Shown here in pieces: positions 16,115-23,563 of a DNA stretch of 44,756 nucleotides. The stretch is from NCBI GenBank assembly GCA_028717345.1, contig JAQUNZ010000012.1:1-44756 (forward strand). Reading direction: 5' to 3'. The notes below the pieces were generated by a model. That model worked only from the letters and a program-made list of their open reading frames with translations, ran no database searches and had not been told where the DNA came from. How positions within the stretch are numbered: the stretch's first letter is position 1; every line of letters starts with the position of its first letter. Both the position numbers and the translations under genes were made by a program. Source of the stretch: Candidatus Methanoperedens sp. (GTDB lineage Archaea; Halobacteriota; Methanosarcinia; Methanosarcinales; Methanoperedenaceae).

Positions 16115-16909
16115 TCAGGCTTTTTCTTCCGTATGTCTGTGGAACTCACCTGTCCCACCTGCCTTTTCTATAATTTCAATGGCTGTATTTGCCGATTTTT
16201 TAAGAAAATTTTCGGCTTTCTTATAATCCGGAGCTACAACACGCAACCTGTATCTTGGCGCGCCGGTATATGTGATATCGATACTGAGCTCATCCCCGTT
16301 TATTTCAGAAGCGGCGTTCAGTGCCTTCTTTATATGTTCGATCCCGTCAGGCAATGGGCAGGTAAGGTCAATGTATCCAGCAATCTCGACCTGGGGTTTT
16401 TTAAGGTTCTCTTCAGCAACCTTTTTTACCATTTCGGCGAATTGCTTATCAACGCCAATGCTGGTCAGAAAAGAAGTCCCACTGACCCTTGATTTCTCAA
16501 AAACCGAATAAACACTGCCGAACTTTTCATAAAACAGTTTGATAAATCCATTCAGCTCTTCAGTGCCTGTTTTTGTACTGCCGGCGACGTACTGTATCCA
16601 TTTCTCAGCTTTCTGTTCGTTCTTCCACTGCTGTATCTTTTCACGGCGCTGGTGTTCATTAACATCTTTCAGCGAGAGGTCTATATGGTGTTTGCTTTCA
16701 TCAACGTAAAGAACTTTACAAACTATCTTCTGACCTTCCCTTACATGGTCTCTTATGTATTTGACCCATCCAGAGGCAACCTCTGAAATATGGATCAAGC
16801 CTTCTTTATTTCCGTATTCATCCAGTTCTACGAACGCACCGAAATCGGTGACCTTTTTAACAGAGCAAACAACAAGTTCATCCTCTTCAGGCCACCCACT
16901 TTTCTCCAT
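16115..16909 (-). CDS. eif2a: translation initiation factor aIF2 alpha subunit
   Basis: The alpha subunit of the factor that brings initiator tRNA to the small ribosomal subunit. Its 264 residues have the family length. The N-terminal S1 domain is clear (VCSVKKVTDFGAFVELDEYG, then GLIHISEVASGWVKYI), followed by the helical middle domain (IQQWKNEQKAEKWIQYVAG) and the alpha/beta C-terminal domain (APRYRLRVVAPDYKKAE). Its ATG overlaps the TAA of the S27e gene by one base, indicating translational coupling. Confidence 0.97.
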   Translation of the reverse strand: MEKSGWPEEDELVVCSVKKVTDFGAFVELDEYGNKEGLIHISEVASGWVKYIRDHVREGQKIVCKVLYVDESKHHIDLSLKDVNEHQRREKIQQWKNEQKAEKWIQYVAGSTKTGTEELNGFIKLFYEKFGSVYSVFEKSRVSGTSFLTSIGVDKQFAEMVKKVAEENLKKPQVEIAGYIDLTCPLPDGIEHIKKALNAASEINGDELSIDITYTGAPRYRLRVVAPDYKKAENFLKKSANTAIEIIEKAGGTGEFHRHTEEKA

Positions 16910-17082
16910 TACTCAAGAACCTCTATTATCTGCGTTTTTACGAACGCCTTTCCACCTGTAGGTTCAGAAAGTGTTCTTCCGCATACAAGGCAGGTGACGG
17001 GTTTACTTGCGCATCCGAAAATGACCTGCTCGTTCTGACAGTCATTGCATTTTACCTTCAAAAATCTGCTCTTTGGTTCCAT
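16909..17082 (-). CDS. rps27e: 30S ribosomal protein S27e
   Basis: A 57-residue zinc-ribbon ribosomal protein. The cysteine pattern is CNDC followed by CLVC, with the family sequence [20 protein letters not shown] and [14 protein letters not shown]. It is 2 nt from L44e upstream and overlaps the aIF2-alpha start by one base downstream. The order L44e, S27e, aIF2-alpha, Nop10 is a classical archaeal cluster. Confidence 0.96.
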   Translation of the reverse strand: MEPKSRFLKVKCNDCQNEQVIFGCASKPVTCLVCGRTLSEPTGGKAFVKTQIIEVLE

Positions 17083-17084
17083 GT

Positions 17085-17366
17085 TCAGCTCTCCACAAGT
17101 TCAAATTTTCCTGCCCTGAAGCATTTTCTGATATGTGCTTTCTTGCAGGTTGAACATCTGTACCTGAGGTTGATCCTCTTTGTTGGTTTGTCGCCGCCAG
17201 GCACTTTTGAGAATTTCCCTGAGTTGCCTATTCCTGTATGCCTGTACTTTTGCCGTGTTATCCTGGTTAACGTCGATGCCTGTCCTTTTTTTACTCTTTC
17301 CACTACATGCGGTGTATGAGCTTTGCAATAAGGACAGTATGTATTGAATTTCTTGGGTATTTTCAT
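17085..17366 (-). CDS. rpl44e: 50S ribosomal protein L44e
   Basis: A 93-residue ribosomal protein of the L44e (L36a) family. It starts [20 protein letters not shown] and has a second cysteine pair in [14 protein letters not shown], forming a zinc finger. The full family length is present. The start overlaps the end of the gins51 gene by 4 nt. Confidence 0.96.
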   Translation of the reverse strand: MKIPKKFNTYCPYCKAHTPHVVERVKKGQASTLTRITRQKYRHTGIGNSGKFSKVPGGDKPTKRINLRYRCSTCKKAHIRKCFRAGKFELVES

Positions 17367-18019
17367 GATAATCGCCTTTTATCAGATATCTGGATAGCCG
17401 CATTGCGGTTTATTAATGCCTTGGCATTCACTGCCGATAGGACTGCAACATCTTCTTTTGCCAGTGTGTAGTTGCGCCCGTCGGCTCCAACAAATGTCGG
17501 TATATCTTTTAGCAGACGCACCACAATGTACTCTTTACTTATATCCTTTTTGCCTTCGGGAACTGTCTCTTTTGGCTCGGTTTCCTGGCTTACCAGTGGC
17601 TGCAATGGAACTGCCTGCTTTTCTTTTTTGATAAATATCCGGTCCATAAGTTCGCTGCGGTATCCGGTCATCAGTTGAAGGAGTTCATTATAGAATTCCC
17701 GCTCACCTGGTGTCATTGAGTCGATCTCTTTCTGTTCCTTGGGTTTTGATGATGAATGAAGGGAGGCAAGGTTGATGATCTTGGCTGTTCGCCTCTCCAC
17801 TATGTTCTCTATGGCTTTGCGGGAGGTCTTGAGTTCATCTTCAAGAATTGCATATTTTGTGCTGTATATGTCCTCGATCCTTCTTTTTTCTTCTTCAAGT
17901 TCGCGTATCTGCATAGCTACGGTTTCATAAAAGCCGCTCTCAAGCGGTACAAGTTTTGACCTTGTTTTTCGTTCATCCCTTAAAATATCGTTCAGTTTGA
18001 TTCGTGAGCTATCAGGCAT
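17363..18019 (-). CDS. gins51: GINS complex subunit (Gins51 type)
   Basis: A subunit of the archaeal GINS complex, which couples the MCM helicase and GAN/RecJ-like nuclease at the replication fork. The 218 residues show the helical A domain first (about residues 5-150, including [20 protein letters not shown]). A Pro/Glu linker follows, then a small C-terminal beta B domain ([18 protein letters not shown] ... [14 protein letters not shown]). A-then-B order is the Gins51 type. Direct coupling to priS (8-nt overlap) is the standard archaeal arrangement and supports the call. Confidence 0.88.
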   Translation of the reverse strand: MPDSSRIKLNDILRDERKTRSKLVPLESGFYETVAMQIRELEEEKRRIEDIYSTKYAILEDELKTSRKAIENIVERRTAKIINLASLHSSSKPKEQKEIDSMTPGEREFYNELLQLMTGYRSELMDRIFIKKEKQAVPLQPLVSQETEPKETVPEGKKDISKEYIVVRLLKDIPTFVGADGRNYTLAKEDVAVLSAVNAKALINRNAAIQISDKRRLS

Positions 18020-19409
18020 ATTCAGCTGCTCCCCTGCACATGAGGTATATTCCGGCGTATTCAGGTACGGTATTGATGCCTTCCACGACTTTAATACTTT
18101 TTCCTTTCATCTCGACAAGGGCATTCTGGGGTTTTAGCGGTGGAATTACCTCTATCTGTATCTCCTTCTCGCTAAAAACCACTGCATCACTAAGGGGCTC
18201 GAATGTCTTGAATTCAGAAAGTGAAAGCGGGACAACACGCATCCCTGACCCGCCATGGAGCGAGGATGGCATTCGGATGAGACGCCTGATGTCGGCAGTG
18301 ACCGGTTCGTCCGTGTGGGCGCTGCCAAGGTTGATGCTATTATCTGCGATCGCCTTCTGGACTATCGCATCAAAAATATAAGAGTCACCAATGATGCCTT
18401 TATGTCCGATCATGTCCAGAGCTTCCGGGTTTTGTGCAATATCTTTCAGGTTATTAAGTTTTGACTTTGCTTCCGCTTTAAAATCCCAGAGATCGTTTTT
18501 TATTAAAACATCACGCACTAAACCAGAGGAGATGCGAAGTTCATTTGAGATCTTCTGGGAGCTAATTTTACGATTTTCATTTTTTATCTGTATGATTTTT
18601 TTTTCAACATCATCAGGTATTTCGGTATTAACACGGCTTAATTTATGATTCCTTATCAGATCCATTATTTCATTAATAGCATCTTGTTCATCTTTTGTTG
18701 AAATATCTGTTATATACTGGATTATATACCTGCTTATGCGTTTCCCCCATCCAAACCCCCCAGGTACGTCGTCAAAAGAACTGATCTTTCTCGATGATTC
18801 TAATTCTGGTTTTTTGAATTTCCCGGTATCCTGGACTGTGTGTTTCGCGGGTATGAATAAAAAATCAAGGGTCAATCCTGTCCCGCTTAAATAATCCACT
18901 ATCTCTCGCCTCTGTGCGCTCTCAAGCGTCTGCACCCTTTTATCATGCACATGGATGTGGTACCCGCGCCCGCCTGAGAACGCGACCCTGATACTCTCCT
19001 CGTCGAACCCGAAGTCCTCAAGCAGGAAATCAAGAAGCTTTCCGGTTTCAGCTTTCACATTTGCAAGCATTTCTGCATATGACCTGACCTTCTGGGGGAG
19101 GTGGTCTGCGTCAAGATCAAATATGAGGTCTGCACCTTCCCATTTTTTCTCCTTCATAGTTCCTGCGCCGGGGAACCGGTAATAAGCAGCAGAATGATAC
19201 ACATGCGCCGGAACCATGCCACGCAGGTATTCGATCGCCTCGCCTTCTGAAGAAAAAGCTTTGTGGCGGCGCATCACGACCTCTGGTAATTCGTCAAAAA
19301 AAATAAAACCCCATTCACGCCTTTTGAAATCATGGGGAAGAGGAGGTTCTATCGAATTATAATAATCCCCGAACCTTTTGCGAAGATAGCTCTTTGTCCT
19401 GAAGTTCAC
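18012..19409 (-). CDS. priS: DNA primase small (catalytic) subunit
   Basis: Catalytic subunit of the archaeal eukaryotic-type primase, which makes primers for replication. The catalytic acidic motif is ADLIFDLDADHL (Asp98 and Asp100). The nucleotide-binding SGGRGYHIHVHD begins at residue 145, and the late motif DIRRLIRMPSSLHGGSG is near 373-389. At 465 residues it is on the long side. An extra segment around residues 265-310 reads like a helix-turn-helix (QKISNELRISSGLVRDVLIK). It is the first gene of the long minus-strand information-processing cluster. PriL is not in the window. Confidence 0.94.
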   Translation of the reverse strand: MNFRTKSYLRKRFGDYYNSIEPPLPHDFKRREWGFIFFDELPEVVMRRHKAFSSEGEAIEYLRGMVPAHVYHSAAYYRFPGAGTMKEKKWEGADLIFDLDADHLPQKVRSYAEMLANVKAETGKLLDFLLEDFGFDEESIRVAFSGGRGYHIHVHDKRVQTLESAQRREIVDYLSGTGLTLDFLFIPAKHTVQDTGKFKKPELESSRKISSFDDVPGGFGWGKRISRYIIQYITDISTKDEQDAINEIMDLIRNHKLSRVNTEIPDDVEKKIIQIKNENRKISSQKISNELRISSGLVRDVLIKNDLWDFKAEAKSKLNNLKDIAQNPEALDMIGHKGIIGDSYIFDAIVQKAIADNSINLGSAHTDEPVTADIRRLIRMPSSLHGGSGMRVVPLSLSEFKTFEPLSDAVVFSEKEIQIEVIPPLKPQNALVEMKGKSIKVVEGINTVPEYAGIYLMCRGAAEYA

Positions 19410-19513
19410 GAGGTTTTATTGGCGTACAAGCTTAAAATCATATTTATTTTCTGTCTCGAATTATTCACAGAATGTTTTATATTTTAGAAAGTACTCTTAT
19501 CATTAGTGACGTT

Positions 19514-20101
19514 ATGAAAAGATCAAGATCAGTTATAGCTTTAATATTCATTGTAATGCTGATTATTTTATTTTCTTCGTATGCGGATGCTGCCCCCCCT
19601 TCGGTTTATAGGGTATGGGTAGATGATTATTACGGGTTCTATCAGGTGCGTAATATAGAGCCGGGCAATATCACTTTCAAATATGTGAACAATACACTCA
19701 ATATTAATGTCGGTGATAACGTCATATGGGAGAACCAGGCTTATGATAACAATGAACTTACCATCCTGAGCGAACAGAACCTCTGGGACAGTAAATACGG
19801 TTACCTGAAATATAATTACAGGTCTTTTAACTATACGTTCATGCAGCCTGGTAATTACCAGATATCCATTAAAGAGGAACCTCGCCTCCGTCATCTGACG
19901 ATCATTGTAGCTCCAGTTGAGACCCCGGTTGCCACAACTTTGCCCCCAACCCCGACCAAAACAGAGACACCTGCTCCAACTGCATCAGTCACACAGATAC
20001 CCCAGACAGCTACATCAGGATTCGATCTCTGGTATATTCTACTGGCATTTATTGTAGTTGTGGGATTAGTTGTATTCATATATTCTATAAAGAAGCAATA
20101 G
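19514..20101 (+). CDS. surface protein with cupredoxin-like domain and C-terminal membrane anchor
   Basis: Predicted exported protein of about 195 residues: signal peptide (SVIALIFIVMLIILFSSYADA), a beta-rich domain with the cupredoxin-like pattern LNINVGDNVIWENQ ... YTFMQPGNYQISI, a Thr/Pro-rich stalk (around residues 137-165) and a C-terminal membrane helix (WYILLAFIVVVGLVVFIYSI) ending in Lys. The domain has no Cys and lacks the expected His ligand after the WEN strand, so copper binding is unlikely. ATG 19514 gives a proper signal peptide; the frame is open 42 nt further upstream. Probably an S-layer-associated or envelope protein. Confidence 0.78.
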   Translation: MKRSRSVIALIFIVMLIILFSSYADAAPPSVYRVWVDDYYGFYQVRNIEPGNITFKYVNNTLNINVGDNVIWENQAYDNNELTILSEQNLWDSKYGYLKYNYRSFNYTFMQPGNYQISIKEEPRLRHLTIIVAPVETPVATTLPPTPTKTETPAPTASVTQIPQTATSGFDLWYILLAFIVVVGLVVFIYSIKKQ

Positions 20102-20123
20102 CAATATAAACCCGAAATAGCAT

Positions 20124-20345
20124 TTACGAGTCGTGTTTTTTTTTCGAAAAGCATTTATCCAGTTTATCCCTGTACGCTCCGGCAAGCACCTGCGCCTGCT
20201 CACAATCATACTGTGATTTCCAGTGCTTGCAGGCATTCAAATGGCGGTCATTTGCTTCTATGATAAAATTATTGCAGAGATGTGATAAGGGTTTCGCGGG
20301 GATATACAGATACTTTAAAAACCTCGCAGTAAATAAAGCACACAA
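20124..20345 (-). CDS. possible small Cys-containing protein
   Basis: A 73-codon frame whose C-terminal half (EANDRHLNACKHWKSQ ... YDCEQAQVLAGAYRDKLDKC) reads like a compact helical, cysteine-paired protein, while the N-terminal part, which overlaps the trm1 leader, does not. A shorter start near the RHLNAC region (TTG) is possible. The gap between the surface-protein gene and trm1 would otherwise be about 240 nt without content. It may be real, but coding is unproven. Confidence 0.4.
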   Translation of the reverse strand: MCALFTARFLKYLYIPAKPLSHLCNNFIIEANDRHLNACKHWKSQYDCEQAQVLAGAYRDKLDKCFSKKKHDS

Positions 20346-21487
20346 TGCTCACCCGGATAATCACCGAAGGAACTACAAAGGTCGAAGTCCCGATACCAGA
20401 CGAGACCTCAAGCTTCCCCCCCTCTTCAGCAGCAGTATTTTACAACCCTGCCATGCGTATGAACAGGGACATTGCAGTGGCTGCACTTGCATGTTTTTCA
20501 AAAAATAATCCTGAATATACCTACCTTGACGCACTTTCAGCCTCAGGCATTCGGGGGCTTCGGATAGCAAACGAGGTCGGTCTTTCCGCAACGATGAGCG
20601 ACTGGGAAGATACCTCCTTTGAACTGATAAAGAAAAACATTGAACTGAACAGCCTCAAGAACTGCACAGCGGTAAAAAGGAATGCCAATGTCGTGATGCT
20701 GGATGGCAGTTTCGATATCATCGACCTTGACCCTTTCGGAAGCCCGGCGCCATTCCTTGACGCTGCATGCTTTTCCACAAAGCGGCTGCTGTGCGTTACT
20801 GCCACTGACACGGCGCCCCTTTGCGGCGCTCATAAGAAAGCCGGCATCAGGAACTATGGCGCAGTCCCTCTGAAGACTGAATATTACCCTGAGATGGGTG
20901 TTCGCATCCTGATGGGCGCTGTCGCAAGGGCGCTTGCCAGGTATGATAAAGCCATGGCACCACTGCTCTCATACGCATCAGCGCATTACGTGAGAATATT
21001 TGTCTCCGTAAAAAAAAGCATCGTGGCAGCGGATGAATGCCTCAAAAGCATGGGCTTTCTTTACCACTGCTTTTCCTGCGGCGCACGTGGATGGAAATAC
21101 GGGCTTGCTGTCCACATGCCTGAGAAATGTCCTGTGTGCGGGCAGCAGACCTCCCTGGCAGGACCCCTGTGGCTTGGCAGGTTGCATGAAAGGGAGTTTT
21201 GCGGGCAGGTGCTGGATGAAGTGAAAAAGCGGGAGTTCAGAGGCGTTGAAAAGCTGATAACTTCTTGCAGGGATGAGCTTGATATACCGATGCACTACGA
21301 TTATCATAAGCTCTGCAAATGGCTTGGGATCACGGCAATGCCAACTGATGAACTGATATTTGCTCTTAAAGAGAAGGATTTTCAGGCATCACGCACTCAT
21401 TTTACAGGGATCTCGTTCAAGACTGATGCGGGGATGGAGGAATTAAAGGCGGTTGTGAGGGAGCTTGCGCAAAAAAGCCATTCGTAA
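20345..21487 (+). CDS. trm1: tRNA (guanine26-N2)-dimethyltransferase Trm1
   Basis: Methylates G26 of tRNAs using SAM. The 380-residue protein has the Trm1 opening TEGTTKVEVP, then AVFYNPAMRMNRDIAVAAL, the SAM site YLDALSASGIRGLRIANEV, the catalytic-type motif IIDLDPFGSPAPFLDAA, and the C-terminal zinc-binding cysteines (CFSCGARGW ... CPVCGQQT). Family length and order are complete, so it should be functional. The tRNA-Ala in this window has a G at position 26 and is a potential substrate. Confidence 0.96.
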   Translation: MLTRIITEGTTKVEVPIPDETSSFPPSSAAVFYNPAMRMNRDIAVAALACFSKNNPEYTYLDALSASGIRGLRIANEVGLSATMSDWEDTSFELIKKNIELNSLKNCTAVKRNANVVMLDGSFDIIDLDPFGSPAPFLDAACFSTKRLLCVTATDTAPLCGAHKKAGIRNYGAVPLKTEYYPEMGVRILMGAVARALARYDKAMAPLLSYASAHYVRIFVSVKKSIVAADECLKSMGFLYHCFSCGARGWKYGLAVHMPEKCPVCGQQTSLAGPLWLGRLHEREFCGQVLDEVKKREFRGVEKLITSCRDELDIPMHYDYHKLCKWLGITAMPTDELIFALKEKDFQASRTHFTGISFKTDAGMEELKAVVRELAQKSHS

Positions 21488-21505
21488 AAGTTTTTTGATA
21501 TAATA

Positions 21506-21549
21506 CCTCACATATAAGGCAAAATCTTAAATATTTGCCTCACATATAA
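21506..21549. repeat. paired 12-bp direct repeat with central dyad
   Basis: CCTCACATATAA occurs at 21506-21517 and again at 21538-21549, 32 bp apart. Between them AGGCAAA and TTTGCCT form a 7-bp inverted repeat. The structure lies between the converging ends of trm1 and the PIN gene and could be a termination or binding site. Confidence 0.4.
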
Positions 21550-21597
21550 AACATTATCGTTATGGAAAGGCTTCTTTCATGGTGAAAAGAAAACGTC

Positions 21598-22050
21598 TTA
21601 TTCCACTTTTGGTCTTATCTCAAACGGATTGTGCGTTTTTATCCATGCGACCTTCTTAAAGTCGCTGCATTTTTCTGTATATATTGAGAATACATTATTT
21701 TCCTTCATGGTTGCAGCCAGCAATGCATCCCAATAGTGAATACCGTACTTTTCATTTATATCGATCGCGGACATAACCGTCAGCGCATTGAAATTAAGGA
21801 TGTGCCATCCCCGGAAATTGATGATATATTCTATAAATTTTTTTGCAATTTCTTTTGTTATTGGTTTCTCTATTTTTTTTGTAACCACTACATAGAACTC
21901 CGAAAGGTTCTGGATTGATACAGCAAAATCCCTCTTTCCACTCCAGCAGTCTCCAACTAACGATTTGCAGATACTATGCTTTTCAGGCTCACTTTTATCA
22001 AATACATAAGTAAGCAAATTTGAGTCAATTAGTGCCAGATCATCGCTCAT
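21598..22050 (-). CDS. vapC: PIN-domain toxin (VapC-like)
   Basis: A predicted RNase of about 150 residues. PIN-domain acidic residues are visible in LALIDSNLLTYVFD, NLSEFYVVVTKK and HYWDALLAATM. The fourth position, usually Asp in a TED-like turn, reads IYTEKCSDF, so the exact fourth ligand is unclear. The start overlaps the end of the ribbon-helix-helix gene upstream, the standard antitoxin-toxin arrangement. VapC proteins cleave tRNA or rRNA when free of antitoxin. An ATG at 22059 is an alternative start. Confidence 0.85.
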   Translation of the reverse strand: MSDDLALIDSNLLTYVFDKSEPEKHSICKSLVGDCWSGKRDFAVSIQNLSEFYVVVTKKIEKPITKEIAKKFIEYIINFRGWHILNFNALTVMSAIDINEKYGIHYWDALLAATMKENNVFSIYTEKCSDFKKVAWIKTHNPFEIRPKVE

Positions 22051-22279
22051 ACAGTTCATACCTGTGTTTATATAGTCTCTTGCCGAAATCGAAATCCTGT
22101 TCTATGAGTTTCAAAGCATTCCGCGCGATTTTGTCCTGCTTTTTATCAGATATCCATTTTTGCAGAGCTTCTGTTAAGGCTCGCCCCAGGTCTCCCTTTT
22201 TTGTTCCATGAACGCTCTTAACGATGTCTCTGAACTCTTTCTCAACTTCATCTTTGATATTTATGGTGATGGTTCCCAT
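22040..22279 (-). CDS. vapB: ribbon-helix-helix antitoxin (VapB-like)
   Basis: A 79-residue protein with a beta-strand start (TITINIKDEVEKEFRDIV) followed by KKGDLGRALTEALQKWI, which matches a ribbon-helix-helix DNA-binding fold. The C-terminal half (LIEQDFDFGKRLYKHRYE) is the likely toxin-wrapping tail. It overlaps the PIN gene and is preceded by an inverted-repeat/tandem-repeat region that looks like an autoregulatory operator. Confidence 0.83.
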   Translation of the reverse strand: MGTITINIKDEVEKEFRDIVKSVHGTKKGDLGRALTEALQKWISDKKQDKIARNALKLIEQDFDFGKRLYKHRYELYER

Positions 22280-22284
22280 AAATT

Positions 22285-22330
22285 ACATTTAGATTTTTAA
22301 TGTATTTAAATGTTTTGTATTTCTAAATGT
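22285..22330 (-). promoter_or_regulatory. vapBC operator-like repeats
   Basis: ACATTTAGA (22285-22293) and TCTAAATGT (22322-22330) form a perfect 9-bp inverted repeat just upstream of the antitoxin start. On the minus strand, ACATTTAGAAATACA and ACATTTAAATACA also form an imperfect tandem repeat. Ribbon-helix-helix antitoxins bind such arrays, so autoregulation is likely. Confidence 0.5.
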
Positions 22331-22338
22331 ATTTTGCC

Positions 22339-23088
22339 TTAAAGCCCCATCTTGCGCACGATCTCTTCCACTCCTTTCATCGCCGCCGAATCCTCAGGCA
22401 GTTCTGCAAGCGGTCTTCCTTCAAGATCAAAGCTCGCAAGCACTTCATCAAATGGCACGATCCCGACAAGGTCCATATTTAACTCCTTTGCATACTCTTC
22501 AATGCGCGTGCGGTTCTCAGGCGTGACTTTGTTCGCGATCACATGCATCTTCCTGATGTTCAGGTTCAGCGACTTTGCAAGTTCCCGTATCCTCTCCGCG
22601 GTCTGCAACCCCCGCCGCGAGCCATCAGTCACCACCAGCAGTTCATCCACATCCCTGATAATGCGCCTTGATAGGTGCTCAAGCCCTGCCGCAGTATCTA
22701 TTATCGTCAGGTCGTAGTTCTTGAGTATCCTGTCCATTATCCCGCGCAGCAAATTGTTGGCAAAGCAGTAGCATCCCGACCCTTCGGGGCGTCCCATCAC
22801 AAGCAGATCGTAACGCGGCATCTCTGTCAGGACTTCATATACCTTTGACTCAAGCAGTGCCTCCTTATTTGTATCAGGCGCCATCTTATCGCGCTCCTGC
22901 AGCATGAACTCGCGCATGTCGCCGATGGTCTTACCGACCTTCACGCCAAGCACGTCGGGAAGGTTTGAGTCTGGGTCTGCATCGATAGCAAGGAGTGTTT
23001 TTTTGCCTGCTGTGAGGTGTTTTATCAGCATTCCTGCTACTGCTGTTTTCCCGGTGCCGCCTTTGCCTGTGATCGCAATTACTTTCAT
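22339..23088 (-). CDS. cooC: CooC-type ATPase, CO dehydrogenase maturation factor
   Basis: A 249-residue MinD/SIMIBI-class ATPase thought to help insert nickel into CO dehydrogenase or acetyl-CoA synthase. It has a deviant Walker A (ITGKGGTGKTAVAG), LLAIDADPDSNLP, the CooC-specific cysteine pair in GSGCYCFANNLLR (metal site at the dimer interface), and LTIIDTAAGLEHLSRR. It is downstream of cdhC on the same strand but separated by an integrase-like remnant, so it may have its own promoter. Identification is strong from motifs plus context. Confidence 0.9.
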   Translation of the reverse strand: MKVIAITGKGGTGKTAVAGMLIKHLTAGKKTLLAIDADPDSNLPDVLGVKVGKTIGDMREFMLQERDKMAPDTNKEALLESKVYEVLTEMPRYDLLVMGRPEGSGCYCFANNLLRGIMDRILKNYDLTIIDTAAGLEHLSRRIIRDVDELLVVTDGSRRGLQTAERIRELAKSLNLNIRKMHVIANKVTPENRTRIEEYAKELNMDLVGIVPFDEVLASFDLEGRPLAELPEDSAAMKGVEEIVRKMGL

Positions 23089-23184
23089 GGTTTTTACCAG
23101 ATAACTCTTTTGAGTATTTAAATTAAAATGAAATTAAAGCCTTGTAAGTAATTGATGGTGTAATATAATTTGACAAATTAACAT

Positions 23185-23490
23185 TCAACCAGCAGAACAT
23201 GACATGCCCGGGTTATCCGCAGGCATTTTAATATCAAGATGGCTTACCAGTTCTAATTTACCCGCCCATGTAAAAAACCGCTTTAGCTTGACTTTCGAAA
23301 TTTCAACTGTTCCGGTCAAACATTCGTTCTGCTTATCCATAATGTATCTATTCACATCGGTTTTATCCCACTTTTCAAGCGATTTGACCTTATCGATGTT
23401 CTTTAAAAATCTACTATAATCCTTTAGAGTTTTCTCTGCCGTGCCACTAATTTTTAGGTCATGGAGGAATTTATCGATATTATTAGCCAT
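23185..23490 (-). pseudogene. tyrosine recombinase fragment, N-terminal SAM-like domain only
   Basis: About 101 residues matching the core-binding (SAM-like) domain of tyrosine recombinases: NNIDKFLHDLKISGTAEKTL, then DYSRFLKNI and VEISKVKLKRFFTWAGKLEL. The frame stops soon after; the catalytic domain with the Arg-His-Arg-Tyr residues is absent, and none of the following 100 bases encodes it. It is therefore either a remnant of an integrated element or a small stand-alone DNA-binding protein. It sits between cdhC and cooC, genes that are usually adjacent. The frame is open to 23526; ATG 23490 is preferred. Confidence 0.7.
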
Positions 23491-23563
23491 GTTACTTAAT
23501 ATGTACTTACTAAGCAATAAAGTCACGGTCTAAAAAATTTAACAAATTTTGAACGGGTTCAGC

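Noticed and set aside
21506-21549. CRISPR array
   Set aside because: Only two copies of a 12-bp repeat, no regular spacers and no cas genes in the window.
22339-23088. Plasmid partition ParA or nitrogenase NifH assignment
   Set aside because: The GSGCYC cysteine pair and the cdh context indicate CooC type.
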